NCBI GenBank assembly: GCA_036898135.1
Contig: CM072513.1
Coordinates: 89,934,725-89,998,724, forward strand
Length of the DNA stretch: 64,000 bases
Direction of reading: 5' to 3'
Source of the DNA: Oncomelania hupensis
Lineage: Eukaryota > Mollusca > Gastropoda > Littorinimorpha > Pomatiopsidae
The position numbers and the translations under genes were made by a program. This document shows, one piece after another, positions 35,601 through 47,600 of this stretch (positions are counted from its first letter, which is position 1; each line of letters starts with the position of its first letter). A model generated the notes under the pieces. The model did no database searches. It worked only from the letters and a program-made list of their open reading frames with translations, and was not told the DNA's origin.

Positions 35601-38600
35601 GTCAGTTCATTTAACTCGTCTTTCCTCCGGTCCTCCCTCATCCCCCTTCCTCCCACCCCCCCCCCCTTGCTCCCCCTTTTATTTCTTTCTGCTTCTCTTT
35701 CTTCTTCTTTTCCTATTTAGTTTTCTTCTTCTTTTCCTATTTAGTGTTCTTCTTCTTTTCCTATTTAGTGTTCTTCTTCTTTTCCTATTTAGTGTTCTTC
35801 TTTTCCTATTTAGTGTTCTTCTTTTCCTATTTAGTGTTCTTCTTCTTTTCCTATTTAGTTTTCTTCTTCTTTTCCTATTTAGTTTTCAGTTTTCTTCTTC
35901 TTTTCCTATTTAGTGTTCTTCTTTTCGTATTTAGCGTTCTTCTTTTCCTATTTAGTGTTCTTCTTTTTTCCTATTTAGTGTTCTTCTTCTTTTCCTATTA
36001 AGTTTTCTTCTTCTTGTCCTATTTAGTTTTCTTCTTCTTTTCCCACTTTCATTTTCTACTTAGTTTTCTTCTTCTTCGGCCCACTGCCACAGCTCCGTGA
36101 TGGAGCATTTGCCTGGCACACCGATTACCCAAGTTGGAATCCCAAGATGGGCAAGTTAAAAGTGTCCCTTTTCACTATCCATCTTAGCAGTATGATTGCT
36201 CTGGCAGTTCAGTGTTGATCTCATCCCTTGGATGGTTATCCCCATCTGCAATACCAAAAAAGGTGGATGTTTTAATAATAATTCACTTATTCTTCTTTTA
36301 TTTCTTTTTGGTCTGTTTGTCTTCTTCTCCTCCTTCTTCTTCTCCTCCTCCTCCTCCTCCTCCTCCTTCTTCTTTTTCTTCTTCTTCTTCTTCTTCTTCT
36401 TCTTCTTCTTCTTCTTCTTCTTCTTCTTCTTCTTCTTCTTCTTCTTCTTCTTCTTTTTCTTCTTCTTCTTCTTCTTCTCTTTCTCCTTTTTCTTTTCCTC
36501 CTCCTCCTCCTCCTCTTTTCTCTCTGTTCCTTTCTCCACCTCCTCCCTCCTCTCTATGAATTATGAGTTCTTCTATCTCAAGATAATTATTAAAGATACA
36601 CGCACTAAATTTCTTTTTTAATTACAATTTTTATGTGAAAGGAGAACAACTGGTGTTCAATTCTATTCAACATTTTAATATCACGTCTGTTCACAACAAA
36701 TGTAATTTTAAACGGGAAAAAACAAACAAACTTGAAATAAAAAACATTTGGTGTTTGAGAAGTCACTCGACTACAGGGTATACATACATATATCTATGTA
36801 TTAACTAAATGTTTGCTTTGTTAACAGGGAGAAGATGACGCTTTGCTGAACCATTTGCAGACGTTGCTTGGTGCTTTGCACTCCTTCGTCCACCCGTCCA
36901 ACAGTGGACGCTGGTCAGTAAGTAGTCCCGTATTCATTACATTGGTCACTTGATAGTCAGCAAACCCAGCTGATACGCTGATGAACTCAAAACATGGAGA
37001 AATAACCGTCTGAATCTAGGATGCAGGTCCTCCAACTCAAAACCATTGGAAGCATTACCTTACAGTACATGATTAATGCTGTTGGTCCAGCGGACTCTTC
37101 CGAGCCAAATCAGGACCGGACTAAGCGAAGAAGGGATGAGAAAGATAGATGTTTCTATCCTTACCTTGGTTTTTTAATGTTTTTTTTTTGTTGAGAGGAT
37201 AGCTTCTAATAATGATTATTATATCCCAAGATGCTGTCATTTAAATCCAGTTTTATTTCTTTTTATCCAAGACATGTTTACTGACCTGGTTTTTACACAA
37301 ACCTTTTGTCTAAAATATATTGGTTCTTGTCAAAGCTTTATCCCTTTTTGATGGAAATTGTCTGGGCTTTGCTGCAGTGCAGGCTTGAGACCACGGGTAG
37401 TGTTCTTCACAATCATCTCTCTAACTGGATTGAGGCACCTGATTTTCTGCTGTGGTCAAAATCAATTTATTTATTTATTCTGTAGGTTAGAATTTGTTCT
37501 TTAGTCACTGAAAATGTTATACTTGTTGTTATTATTGAATTCAAATTGGTTTATGTCTGAAATCACTGCGATGTGAAAAGACATTAAATAAAAGATTTGT
37601 TCATGTGTTCATTCCAAGATGTGTTGTAATATCTCATTCATTTCTGTCTCGTGCTGTAAAGCTGAAGCTGGCGTCATTCCTGCAAAACATTCCATTCCAC
37701 ATGGTGCGACGACTACACAGGTTGGTACATTTCTACAGTAACAATAATCCTTCAAATTAAAGGGTGAATTAATTTCACATACTATACCATGACTCAAAAG
37801 TGCAATGTTTATGGCGTTGCTAGGTGAGTGCCTCTCTAACGGAAGCTGACAAAAATAAAACAGTCATAGAGTTGCTTCCCCTGAACCACCTTCCCCGTGC
37901 GTCTCGTGCTATAACACGCGTCCAAGCGCTCACGATAACGGTCCGCACATCCCATTCCTTTTTTGGCACTAGCTGAGTGTGGTTGTGTCTACTCTAGCTC
38001 TCTTTTTTTGCTGACTTTCTGCGTTCGCCCTATAGTTTGCTGTTACTACCGCCGGCGGAGTTTTGGGTTTCCTTGTCATGTCTCAACGTAGCTGTTCGTC
38101 GGCTTCAACCCCGTCTATGCGCGTCTCTTCTACTTCGGCGGCCGTTCGTTCTAAGGAATGTCGAGTTTCCTCTGTGCCTTCCTTCGTTTCCTCCCCTGCC
38201 GACATTACCTCTGTTTTGCTACGTTGCGCTTCCGCTCCTGCGCCTCCTGCTTTGTCTTCTACCCTTCAGGTTTGTAGAGTGGTGGTGGTGAGGTGTGGAG
38301 TGGCGGTAGTGAGGTGAGGGGTGGCTCCTTGGTCTTGCCAGAAGTGACCTTGGAGCCGTTTCTGGTCAAGGTTACGACCAGAAACATATAAGTGGTCGCC
38401 CTAGTTTAGGACCACATAATTTTTCCGGCAGGGATGCCCCGGCTGGTCCGGATAAGCTACTTGCTGAAGCCTTCCCTTCTGTTTCCTACGGGATTCAGAC
38501 CGGGTCGGGACTTCTGGCTAATGTCGAGTTTGAGACATATAAAGCACTGTTCGCAGTGTTATGTCCGGCTGCGACAGGGGGTGTGGCTTCCGGTTCGCCG

Positions 38601-41600
38601 GTTTGTCCCTCACCTCCCCATTCCAGCCCCCATTGCACTCCACTTCCGCTTGCGGTCGTGGGGCGGGGCCTCTGGCTACTGTCGAGCTTGAGACATATAC
38701 AGCACTGTTCGCAGTGTTACGTCCGGCTGCGACAGGGGGTGTGGCTTCCGGTTCGCTGGTTTGTCCCTCACCTCCCCATTCCAGCCCCCATTGCACTCCA
38801 CTTCCGCTTGCGGTCGTGGGGCGGGGCCTCTGGTTTCCGGTACGGGGGTATGGGTCACTCGTTACCTTCTCCCGTTCCCGGTTTGGCTTCTCCCTCCCAT
38901 TCCCCTTTGTTTTCCACTTCCGCTTGCGGTCGTGGGGTGGGGTCTCTGGGTTCCGGTTCGGGAGGTACGGTACACCCGTTACCTTTCCCTGTGTCCGGTT
39001 TGGCCCCTCCCTCCCATCCTCCTTTGTACTCCACTTCCGTTTGCGGTCGTGGGGCGGGGGCTCTGGTTTCCGGGTCGGGGGTTACGGTTCACCCGTGGCC
39101 CCTTCAGTTTCCGGTTTGGGTCGAGCATTCCCTGTTCACCCTTCGGTCTCTGCCACTTCCGGGTTCGGTTGTGGATCGGGGGTACTGGTGTCCGGTTCTG
39201 ATGGTACGTTTTTTTTTTGTTCGTTACCTACTTCCGGATCACATGCACATGTCAATTTGCCTTTGTGTGCGCCAACTTCTGGTTGGGGTGGGGCACACTT
39301 GGTTCCTCCTACCCTAGTTCCTGTTGTCACGGGTACGGGGGTGTTGTTATATCAGGCCCTTTCACCTGATGCTCTTTTGCAGGCGCCGTTCAGCGCGCTG
39401 CGGCTTTGTCCTCAGGTGGTGGAGGAGGTTTCGGTGCCCCTACCACCACTCCATTCCTTCCTAGGCGGGACTCTTGCTTCTGCCGAGTCTGATGAGGCTT
39501 GCCTTGTATTCAGGGCGTCTCCTAGGATTAACTTTTTTTGGGGGAATGGGCCTCTTCTACGGCTAGAGGACTTATCGAGGGCGAGGCCTCTTCCTCTTCG
39601 TTCGAGGAGATGCCTCGGTTCCCTAGAGCTTCCTCTGTGGGCTCTTTTCTGAGTTCGTCCTCATTGCCCGGTGTTTCTGGGAAGTTCCTCTCTCGGTCAG
39701 AGGTCTGGCACTGATAGAGGGGTTTATTGTTAGGTCCCTTGAGTATGCTTCTCTCGCTGACGCGCTGCCTGCTGCGCTGTCTTCGGCTGGGCAAGTATTC
39801 TGGGACGACGTTTCGTTCTTTTCGGTGAGGTCCTTGTTACAGGCCCACTATACCTCCTTCGTTCTGGGTTGCGAATCACAGGCTTTTGCCTATGTCAACC
39901 TGCTCCTTGTGCATCGTGACGCTTTTCTTCAGTCAGCGTCCCTTTTGCCTCCGCTCTTGTCCTCCTCGCTTCGGGTGGGACCCTTGGTACCCGACTCTCC
40001 TTTTGGGTCCTTACGTTCGCACGCCTGTTGGTGAGGAGTCGGAGCGGTCCAAGTCGGATGGTTTCGCCTTCTGGGCTCGGACGATACCTTCGACCCCGCC
40101 TTTCTTTCCTGACAGGGGTCGAGGTCGCTCGGTCCGTGGTCGCTCTTCTCGGGGTGTGCGGGGTGGTATCCCCTCTTCCCGTGGCAGGGTTGAGGTGAGC
40201 CGTAGGCGTTTACGCAGTGGCGCGTTTTCCACCAGTCCTGTCCCTGCCTGTCCACCCCTAGGTGTTCTACCCCTCCGGGCGAGTGGCTTGGCTCGCCAGT
40301 TTCATGCTTGGCTCGGCCTCCCCTCCGCCAGCAGTTGGGATCAAGAGGTGATTCGGTCGGGGTTCGACCTTCAGTGGGGTTCCTCTCGGCCCCCTCTTCG
40401 TTGCTCCCCGCCTTTGTTCCGCCCCCTGTCTCCTTTTGAGGCTCAGACGATTCTGGACTCGGAGGTCATAGCCCTTCTCCTTTTGGTTTGTCTTGCAGTC
40501 CTTGGGTTTTCACAAGGATTGTCCTAGAACTCGCTACTGTAGTTCGCGGACTCAGGGTGCGGTTCTCTGCTTATCTTGATGACCGGTTGGTCAAGGCTAG
40601 TTCTCACGTTCTCTGTCTGGTGCACACCAGGCTCGCTCTCCTTTAAACGCGGCACTTGGGGTTCTCTGTGAACCCTCTCAAGTCCGTGTTGTCTCCATCT
40701 CCGGTTTTCAACTACCTGGGGATGTCGTTCGTCACTCGCAATTGGTCGGTCCGCCTTTTAGCTCGTCGGGTGCAGAGGCTTCAGTCCCTTCTGCTACCTT
40801 TGGAGAGTCAGGAGGTCGTTTCAGCCAGATTTATGGCCTCTCCTTTGGGGTCGTTTTGAGTCTATGGTTCCCTGGTTCCCCTCGCGGGAGTTCGCAAGCG
40901 GCCGATTCAACGTTGGCTTTCTTCCCGTTGGAGTCAGTCCGGCGATTCCTGGGACGCTCCTTTCCGGTCACGGAGGGCCTTCGCGTTTTTCTGCTTCCTT
41001 GGAGGAATGTTGAGTGGCTTTTTTCGGGGGTTCCTATCTCCCCTCCGCTTCCGGTGGCCGGCATCTTCACGGATACAGCTTTGGTCGGTTGGGGTGCGCG
41101 TACCGGCAGCCTTTCAGCTCACGGTTTTTGGTCTCAGGACCATCTGTCTTGGCTTTTCAGTCGCTTGGAGATGGAAGCCGTTTGCCTGGCTCTTCATCGT
41201 TTTTCTTCATCCTTTTTCTTCCCTCCCTGCCTCGGGCCTCTTGCTCGTTCGCTCTGCCAGTACCACTGTGGTTTCTCTCATCTACCACTTCGGGGGTACC
41301 CGTTCCCCTGCTCTCTCCATGATGGTGGAGAGCCTCCTTTTGTGGTTAGCTTATTTCGTTAGTACGCTTGTATCCAAGCATACAGCGGCTCTGTCATGTC
41401 TTAGCCGATCTTCTGAGTCGCCCTCTTTGTGTGGTCCACTCGGTATGGACCCTGTCCCACTCCGTTCTTCATCCGGTTTGGGCGGATTGGCTTAAACCTC
41501 TGATCGATCTTTTTGCCACTCGTTACTCTTCCAGGCTCCCCTGTTTGTGTCGCCGGTCACAGACTGCCTGGCTTGGGCGGTGGACGCGTTGTCCATTTCT

Positions 41601-44600
41601 TGGGAGGGGTTGGAGGCTTCTGCCTTTCCGCCATTCTCCCTCCTTCCTCAGGTTCTCAGGGAAGCCGAGGAGGAGTCTCCTTCTATCATTCTCGTGGCTC
41701 CCTTTTGGCCAGCTCAGCCCTGGTTCCCCGATTTCCTTCGTCTTTCCCAGGGGCGGTGCATTCCTCTCGCTCTCGGGGTGAGATCGCTTCTGCAGCCTCG
41801 ATCCGGGATTCCACACGGCGACCCAAGCGTTCTCCGTCTTCACGCTTGGTTGTTGTCCAGCCTTCTATAAGAGGTTTCTGAGCTTCAGGAGGCCTCGGAA
41901 GGTTCCAGCCGGCATCCTGTTTCCTTGCCATACTCGAGGGGATGGCTTCTTGGTTTCGATTCTGTGGTCGCTGCCCTTCAATCTTGTTCCTCTTCTTCAG
42001 CCTGTTCAAGGTAAAGTTGTTTCAAATAAAGTTGCTTCCCTCCGTCCTTTTCGTGCTAATCTGCACTTTTGAGTCATGGTATAGTATGTGAAATTAATAT
42101 TAAAAATGTTATCCCTAAATTTATTATTATTAAACATACTTACCATGACTCAATTTAATGTCCCTCCCACCTCCCCGCAGTTCCAAATAAGGAATGAGAT
42201 GTGCGGACCGTTATCGTGAGCGCTTGGACGCGTGTTATAGCACGAGACGCACGGGAAAGGTGGTTCAGGGGAAGCAACTCTATGACTGTTTTATTTTTGT
42301 CAGCTTCCGTTAGAGAGGCACTCACCTAGCAACGCCATAAACATTGCACTTTTGAGTCATGGTAAGTATGTTTATTAATAATAAATTTAGGGATAAAATT
42401 TTAATTTAAGAGTGATTAAACAATATATTTTTCTAAAATTTATTTATTTAATTTATTTTTTTTTTGGTAATAAATAAATAGTTTTTGTTTGGATTGGTTT
42501 TTCCATTTCGACCATTTCATGTAAAAATCTTCTTCAGTGTTCATGAATGTAGATGTTTTTACTGTTTTTAATTTTTGATGTAAATATTTGTTGTAACATT
42601 TGTTTTTTCTTATAATAGGGCCTAGAGCTTTCGAGTAGGCATGAAATATTTTTTATTATTATTATTATTATATTTATTATCTTTGATTTTCTTCAGATCA
42701 TTCCCCCCCCCCTACCCTTCTCACCCCTCTCTGCCTATTTTAACCTTTCACTTTTCCCAAGACCTATTGTTGACCGTTGCGCAGGGAGCGGTACATGAAG
42801 CCCAGCTGGAAAACGAAGGTACCGGAGTCCCACAAGCTGCGTGACCCAGACATCACCCGCTTCGTGGAGATCATGAAGCCCGAGGTGTACACAGCCATGT
42901 TTGGCAAGTGGGTCAGCCAGGACTCCTCCATCCGAAGCCTGGCTGCCCTCAGGGCTGAGATCATCCTGCCACCATTGTTGGAGAAGTGAGTGAAGTGTTG
43001 GAAGGGAAGGTGGGGGCGGGAGAGGGAGTGGGGTGCGGTGGTCTCAGAGGTGGGAGCGCGACTGCGAGACAGTTGAAGCGTTGAATGTTGAGTAATTCCT
43101 GGCACAGGCAATGGTTCAAAGCTGGTTGACAGCCTGGAGGCCCCAAAATAACCTGCCATGCGCATACTTTAAAGATCCTGATGCTCTTTTCCCAAACGAA
43201 GGAGTACCTGCTACCAATGTACACCCATCCGGTTGCCTTGGGATTGCGCTCAGTTGTCTGTTGCATCCGACAGTGTGGCTAGGGCAGCAAGCGGCGACTT
43301 GAGTTCTATCCTCCACACATCTTTATTGCCTCATACAAGGAATCACAACCAACAAACATAGATCATTATAGTATAAATTAAAAGGCATATATTATTATAA
43401 TATAAATTAAAAAGCATATATTATTATAATTTACATTAAAAGGCATATATTATTATTATAATATGAATTAAAAGCATATTTTATTATACTGTAAATTAAA
43501 AAGCATAAATTATTATAATATAAACTAAAAGGCATATTTAAAGCCATCTGTGTTAAAGAACAAGAATCTAAATTCATAAAAGATACTCTAGCTGTAAAAC
43601 ACATTCATGCAAGCAACTAGCACAGTTTATAAACATGACCTCTCATCAATACAACACATTCATGCAAGCAACTATCACAGTTTATAAACATGACCTCTCA
43701 TCAATAAAACATTCATACTGCTATTATCACAGTTTATAAACATGACATCTCGTCAAATACAACACATTCATACTGCTACTATCATAGTTTATAAACATGA
43801 CATCTCATCAATACAACCCATTCATACTGCTGCTATCACAGTTTATAAACATGACATCTCATCAATAAAACACATTCATACTGCTAGTGCTACTATCACA
43901 GTTTATAAACATGACATCTCATCAAAACAAAACATTCATACTGCTAGTGCTACTTTCACAGTTTATAAACATGACATCTCATCAATACAACACATTCATA
44001 CTGCTAGTGCTACTATCACAGTTTATAAACATGACATCTCATCAATACAACACATTCATACTGCTAGTGCTACTATCACAGTTTATAAACATGACATCTC
44101 ATCAATACAACACATTCATACTGCTAGTGCTACTATCACAGTTTATAAACATGACATCTCATCAATACAACACATTCATACTGCTAGTGCTACTATCACA
44201 GTTTATAAACATGACATCTCATCAATACAACACATTCATACTGCTAGTGCTACTATCACAGTTTATAAACATGACATCTCATTAATACAACACATTCATA
44301 CTGCTAGTGCTACTATCACAGTTTATAAACATGACATCTCATCAAATACAACCCATTCATACTGCTGCTATCACAGTTTATAAACATAACATCTCATCAA
44401 ATACAACCCATTCATACTGCTGCTATCACAGTTTATAAACATTACATCTCATCAATCGCACCAGCTCAGTTCCTATGTGAGCAGCACTGTTCAGTGCCTC
44501 TACATTTTGCTTGCTGCGGGCTATTTATAGCTTGCCTGCACCCTCCCTTCCAGAAAAAGGAAAGGAAGCATCGGCAAAGCTATTCAGAGGTGCCTACCGT

Positions 44601-47600
44601 ACGCGCTGGCGCGTATTTTTAAGAATTTTCAACATAAAATACGACAATACGAGCAATTCCTTGAAAATACGCATTTTCATGGTGTAAAAAAAAAAAAAAA
44701 ATTCACACTGATTTTATATATGTTTCGATCTGCTATTTCATTTACTTGCTGACCCTAGAGCGCATGCGCAAAAGTGAAATCTCGTGCGTGAGAGGTAGTG
44801 CGAGACTTTGTATCCGCCATTGTGCTAAACATGGTGTCGCGAAAGCGTTTACATGAGAGTGACGATGAGAGCGAGTCTGAAGAAAAGCGGGATAAGGTAG
44901 CAAGTAAGCAAAAAGCGCGACAACATTTCTTACGCGAATACCGTGAACGTTTTTGAGGAATAATCGAATCTTCAAAAGGAGTTCATTATGCTCACTGCAA
45001 CAAAGAGTTCAGCATTCGACATTCAGCGACACTTAGATTAGGTATTACGGACAAACATTTTATTTTGGTTCAGGATGTTTTATTTTGTTTTTATTATATA
45101 GTACAAACCTTTAGAGGATTAAAAAAATTTAAATTGTTAAAATAGGTCAATATTAAGGCACTCATACAACTGTTCAAAGTAGGTAACCCTTACATAAAAT
45201 AAAACGCGTTTTTCCCAAAAGTGGCTCAGCCTCAGGTGTCTAAAATTAATACAAAGTGGATAAAAAGGCACTGTATTTACACAACAAAATGCAGAACACT
45301 CTAGAATGCTCAGAAAACAAAAAGTGTTGCCAGTTTCAGCAGAATATACGAAAATAATGATGCATTTATATATATTCATAATTCATATTAATTAATTGTT
45401 GGACAATATGAAGATCCTTTGGAGGAGGAGGGGGTGGGAAGGTATGGAGTAAAATACAACACAAAAAATAATATATTAGTGTGCATTTGTGACCATAACT
45501 TGTTGAGTTCTATATTATTTTGTTTCATGAGAGGATTAAAATGGTGAGCTGGAATTAGTATGAATTGATGTTTTGTGAATGTGGCAATTTTCATGACAAT
45601 AATTCTTTTGATCAAATGTTGCGAGTTGCGCGAAATCTGAAATTACACAAATTACACATTTTTCATGCAGCCAGTACACAAATGGTCAGACTGGGGGTAG
45701 GCACCTCTGGCTATTTATAGCTAGATAGCCTGGCTGATCTAACCTCAGAATTTAAAAAGCTTTGGTTGAGTCGCTGTGCCTGCAATACAACACATTCATA
45801 CTGTTATTATTACAGCTCTGTGCCTGCAATACAACACATTCATACTTTATTATTATAGCTCTGTGCCTGCAATACAACACATTCATACTGTTATTATTAC
45901 AGCTCTGTGCCTGCAATACAACACATTCATACTGTTATTATTATAGCTCTGTGCCTGCAATACAACACATTCATACTGTTATTATTATAGCTCTGTGCCT
46001 GCAATACAACACATTCATACTGTTATTATTACAGCTCTGTGCCTGCAATACAACACATTCATACTGTTATTATTACAGCTCTGTGCCTGCAATACAACAC
46101 ATTCATACTGTTATTATTATAGCTCTGTGCCTGCAATACAACACATTCATACTGTTATTATTACAGCTCTGTGCCTGCAATACAACACATTCATACTGTT
46201 ATTATTATAGCTCTGTGCCTGCAATACAACACATTCATACTGTTATTATTATAGCTCTGTGCCTGCAATACAACACATTCATACTGTTATTATTACAGCT
46301 CTGTGCCTGCAATACAACACATTCATACTGTTATTATTACAGCTCTGTGCCTGCAATACAACACATTCATACTGTTATTATTACAGCTCTGTGCCTGCAA
46401 TACAACACATTCATACTGTTATTATTACAGCTCTGTGCCTGCAATACAACACATTCATACTGTTATTATTACAGCTCTGTGCCTGCAATACAACACATTC
46501 ATACTGTTATTATTATAGCTCTGTGCCTGCAATACAACACATTCATACTGTTATTATTACAGCTCTGTGCCTGCAATACAACACATTCATACTGTTATTA
46601 TTATAGCTCTGTGTGTCGGATAGTGCAGTGGTTGGAGCACTCGCTACTGTGTCGAATGTGAAGCACCGTCCGGTGCGGTTAGCACTTGGATGGGTGACCG
46701 CTAAGGTGTGAAGCGACAAACAACAACGCCCCCAGTTGACTCAACTGTGATTGAGTACCTACTCTCTTGAGGGTGGGGAAGGTAAAGCAGCGAGGGAGAG
46801 AGTTGGGCATCACCCTCATTACGCTGGCCCAAGATAAGTGTGATCTCCAACATCACGCTCCCCTACGGCCACAAGGCTATGGGACTACCTTTACCTTTAC
46901 CTTTTTACCTGTGCCTGCAATACAACACATTCATACTGTTATTATTACAGCTCTGTGCCTGCAATACAACACATTCATACTGTTATTATTATAGCTCTGT
47001 GCCTGCAATACAACACATTCATACTGTTATTATTATAGCTCTGTGCCTGCAATACAACACATTCATACTGTTATTATTACAGCTCTGTGCCTGCAATACA
47101 ACACATTCATACTGTTATTATTATAGCTCTGTGCCTGCAATACAACACATTCATACTGTTATTATTACAGCTCTGTGCCTGCAATACAACACATTCATAC
47201 TGTTATTATTACAGCTCTGTGCCTGCAATACAACACATTCATACTGTTATTATTACAGCTCTGTGCCTGCAATACAACACATTCATACTGTTATTATTAC
47301 AGCTCTGTGCCTGCAATACAACACATTCATACTGTTATTATTATAGCTCTGTGCCTGCAATACAACACATTCATACTGTTATTATTACAGCTCTGTGCCT
47401 GCAATACAACACATTCATACTGTTATTATTATAGCTCTGTGCCTGCAATACAACACATTCATACTGTTATTATTACAGCTCTGTGCCTGCAATACAACAC
47501 ATTCATACTGTTATTATTACAGCTCTGTGCCTGCAATACAACACATTCATACTGTTATTATTACAGCTCTGTGCCTGCAATACAACACATTCATACTGTT

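Larger units (their letters stand above)
37768..42402 (+). mobile_element. DIRS-like retrotransposon, 4.6 kb, internally deleted
   Basis: Inverted terminal repeats of about 180 bp (37787-37965 and 42183-42362) flank a GC-richer interior with RT and RNase H remnants. An internal complementary region at 42062-42155 carries, back to back, the complements of the left outer end and the right outer end. That layout is diagnostic of DIRS elements, which replicate through a circular intermediate and integrate with a tyrosine recombinase. The recombinase frame is essentially missing and part of the RT is deleted, so this is a non-autonomous copy. It lies in PSME4 intron 10 in the sense orientation. 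The outer limits are set from the match to the complementary region. Confidence 0.88.

Noticed and set aside
36156..36621. Poly-Lys/Glu (minus) and poly-Phe or poly-Ser (plus) frames
   Set aside because: (TTC)n/(TCC)n low complexity.
38561..39652. 363-codon frame as a host gene
   Set aside because: It lies within the DIRS element between the terminal repeats and consists of duplicated Ser/Gly/Val-rich segments.
43742..44383. 213-codon frame with repeated [13 protein letters not shown]
   Set aside because: Translation of the 60-bp minisatellite; no domain.
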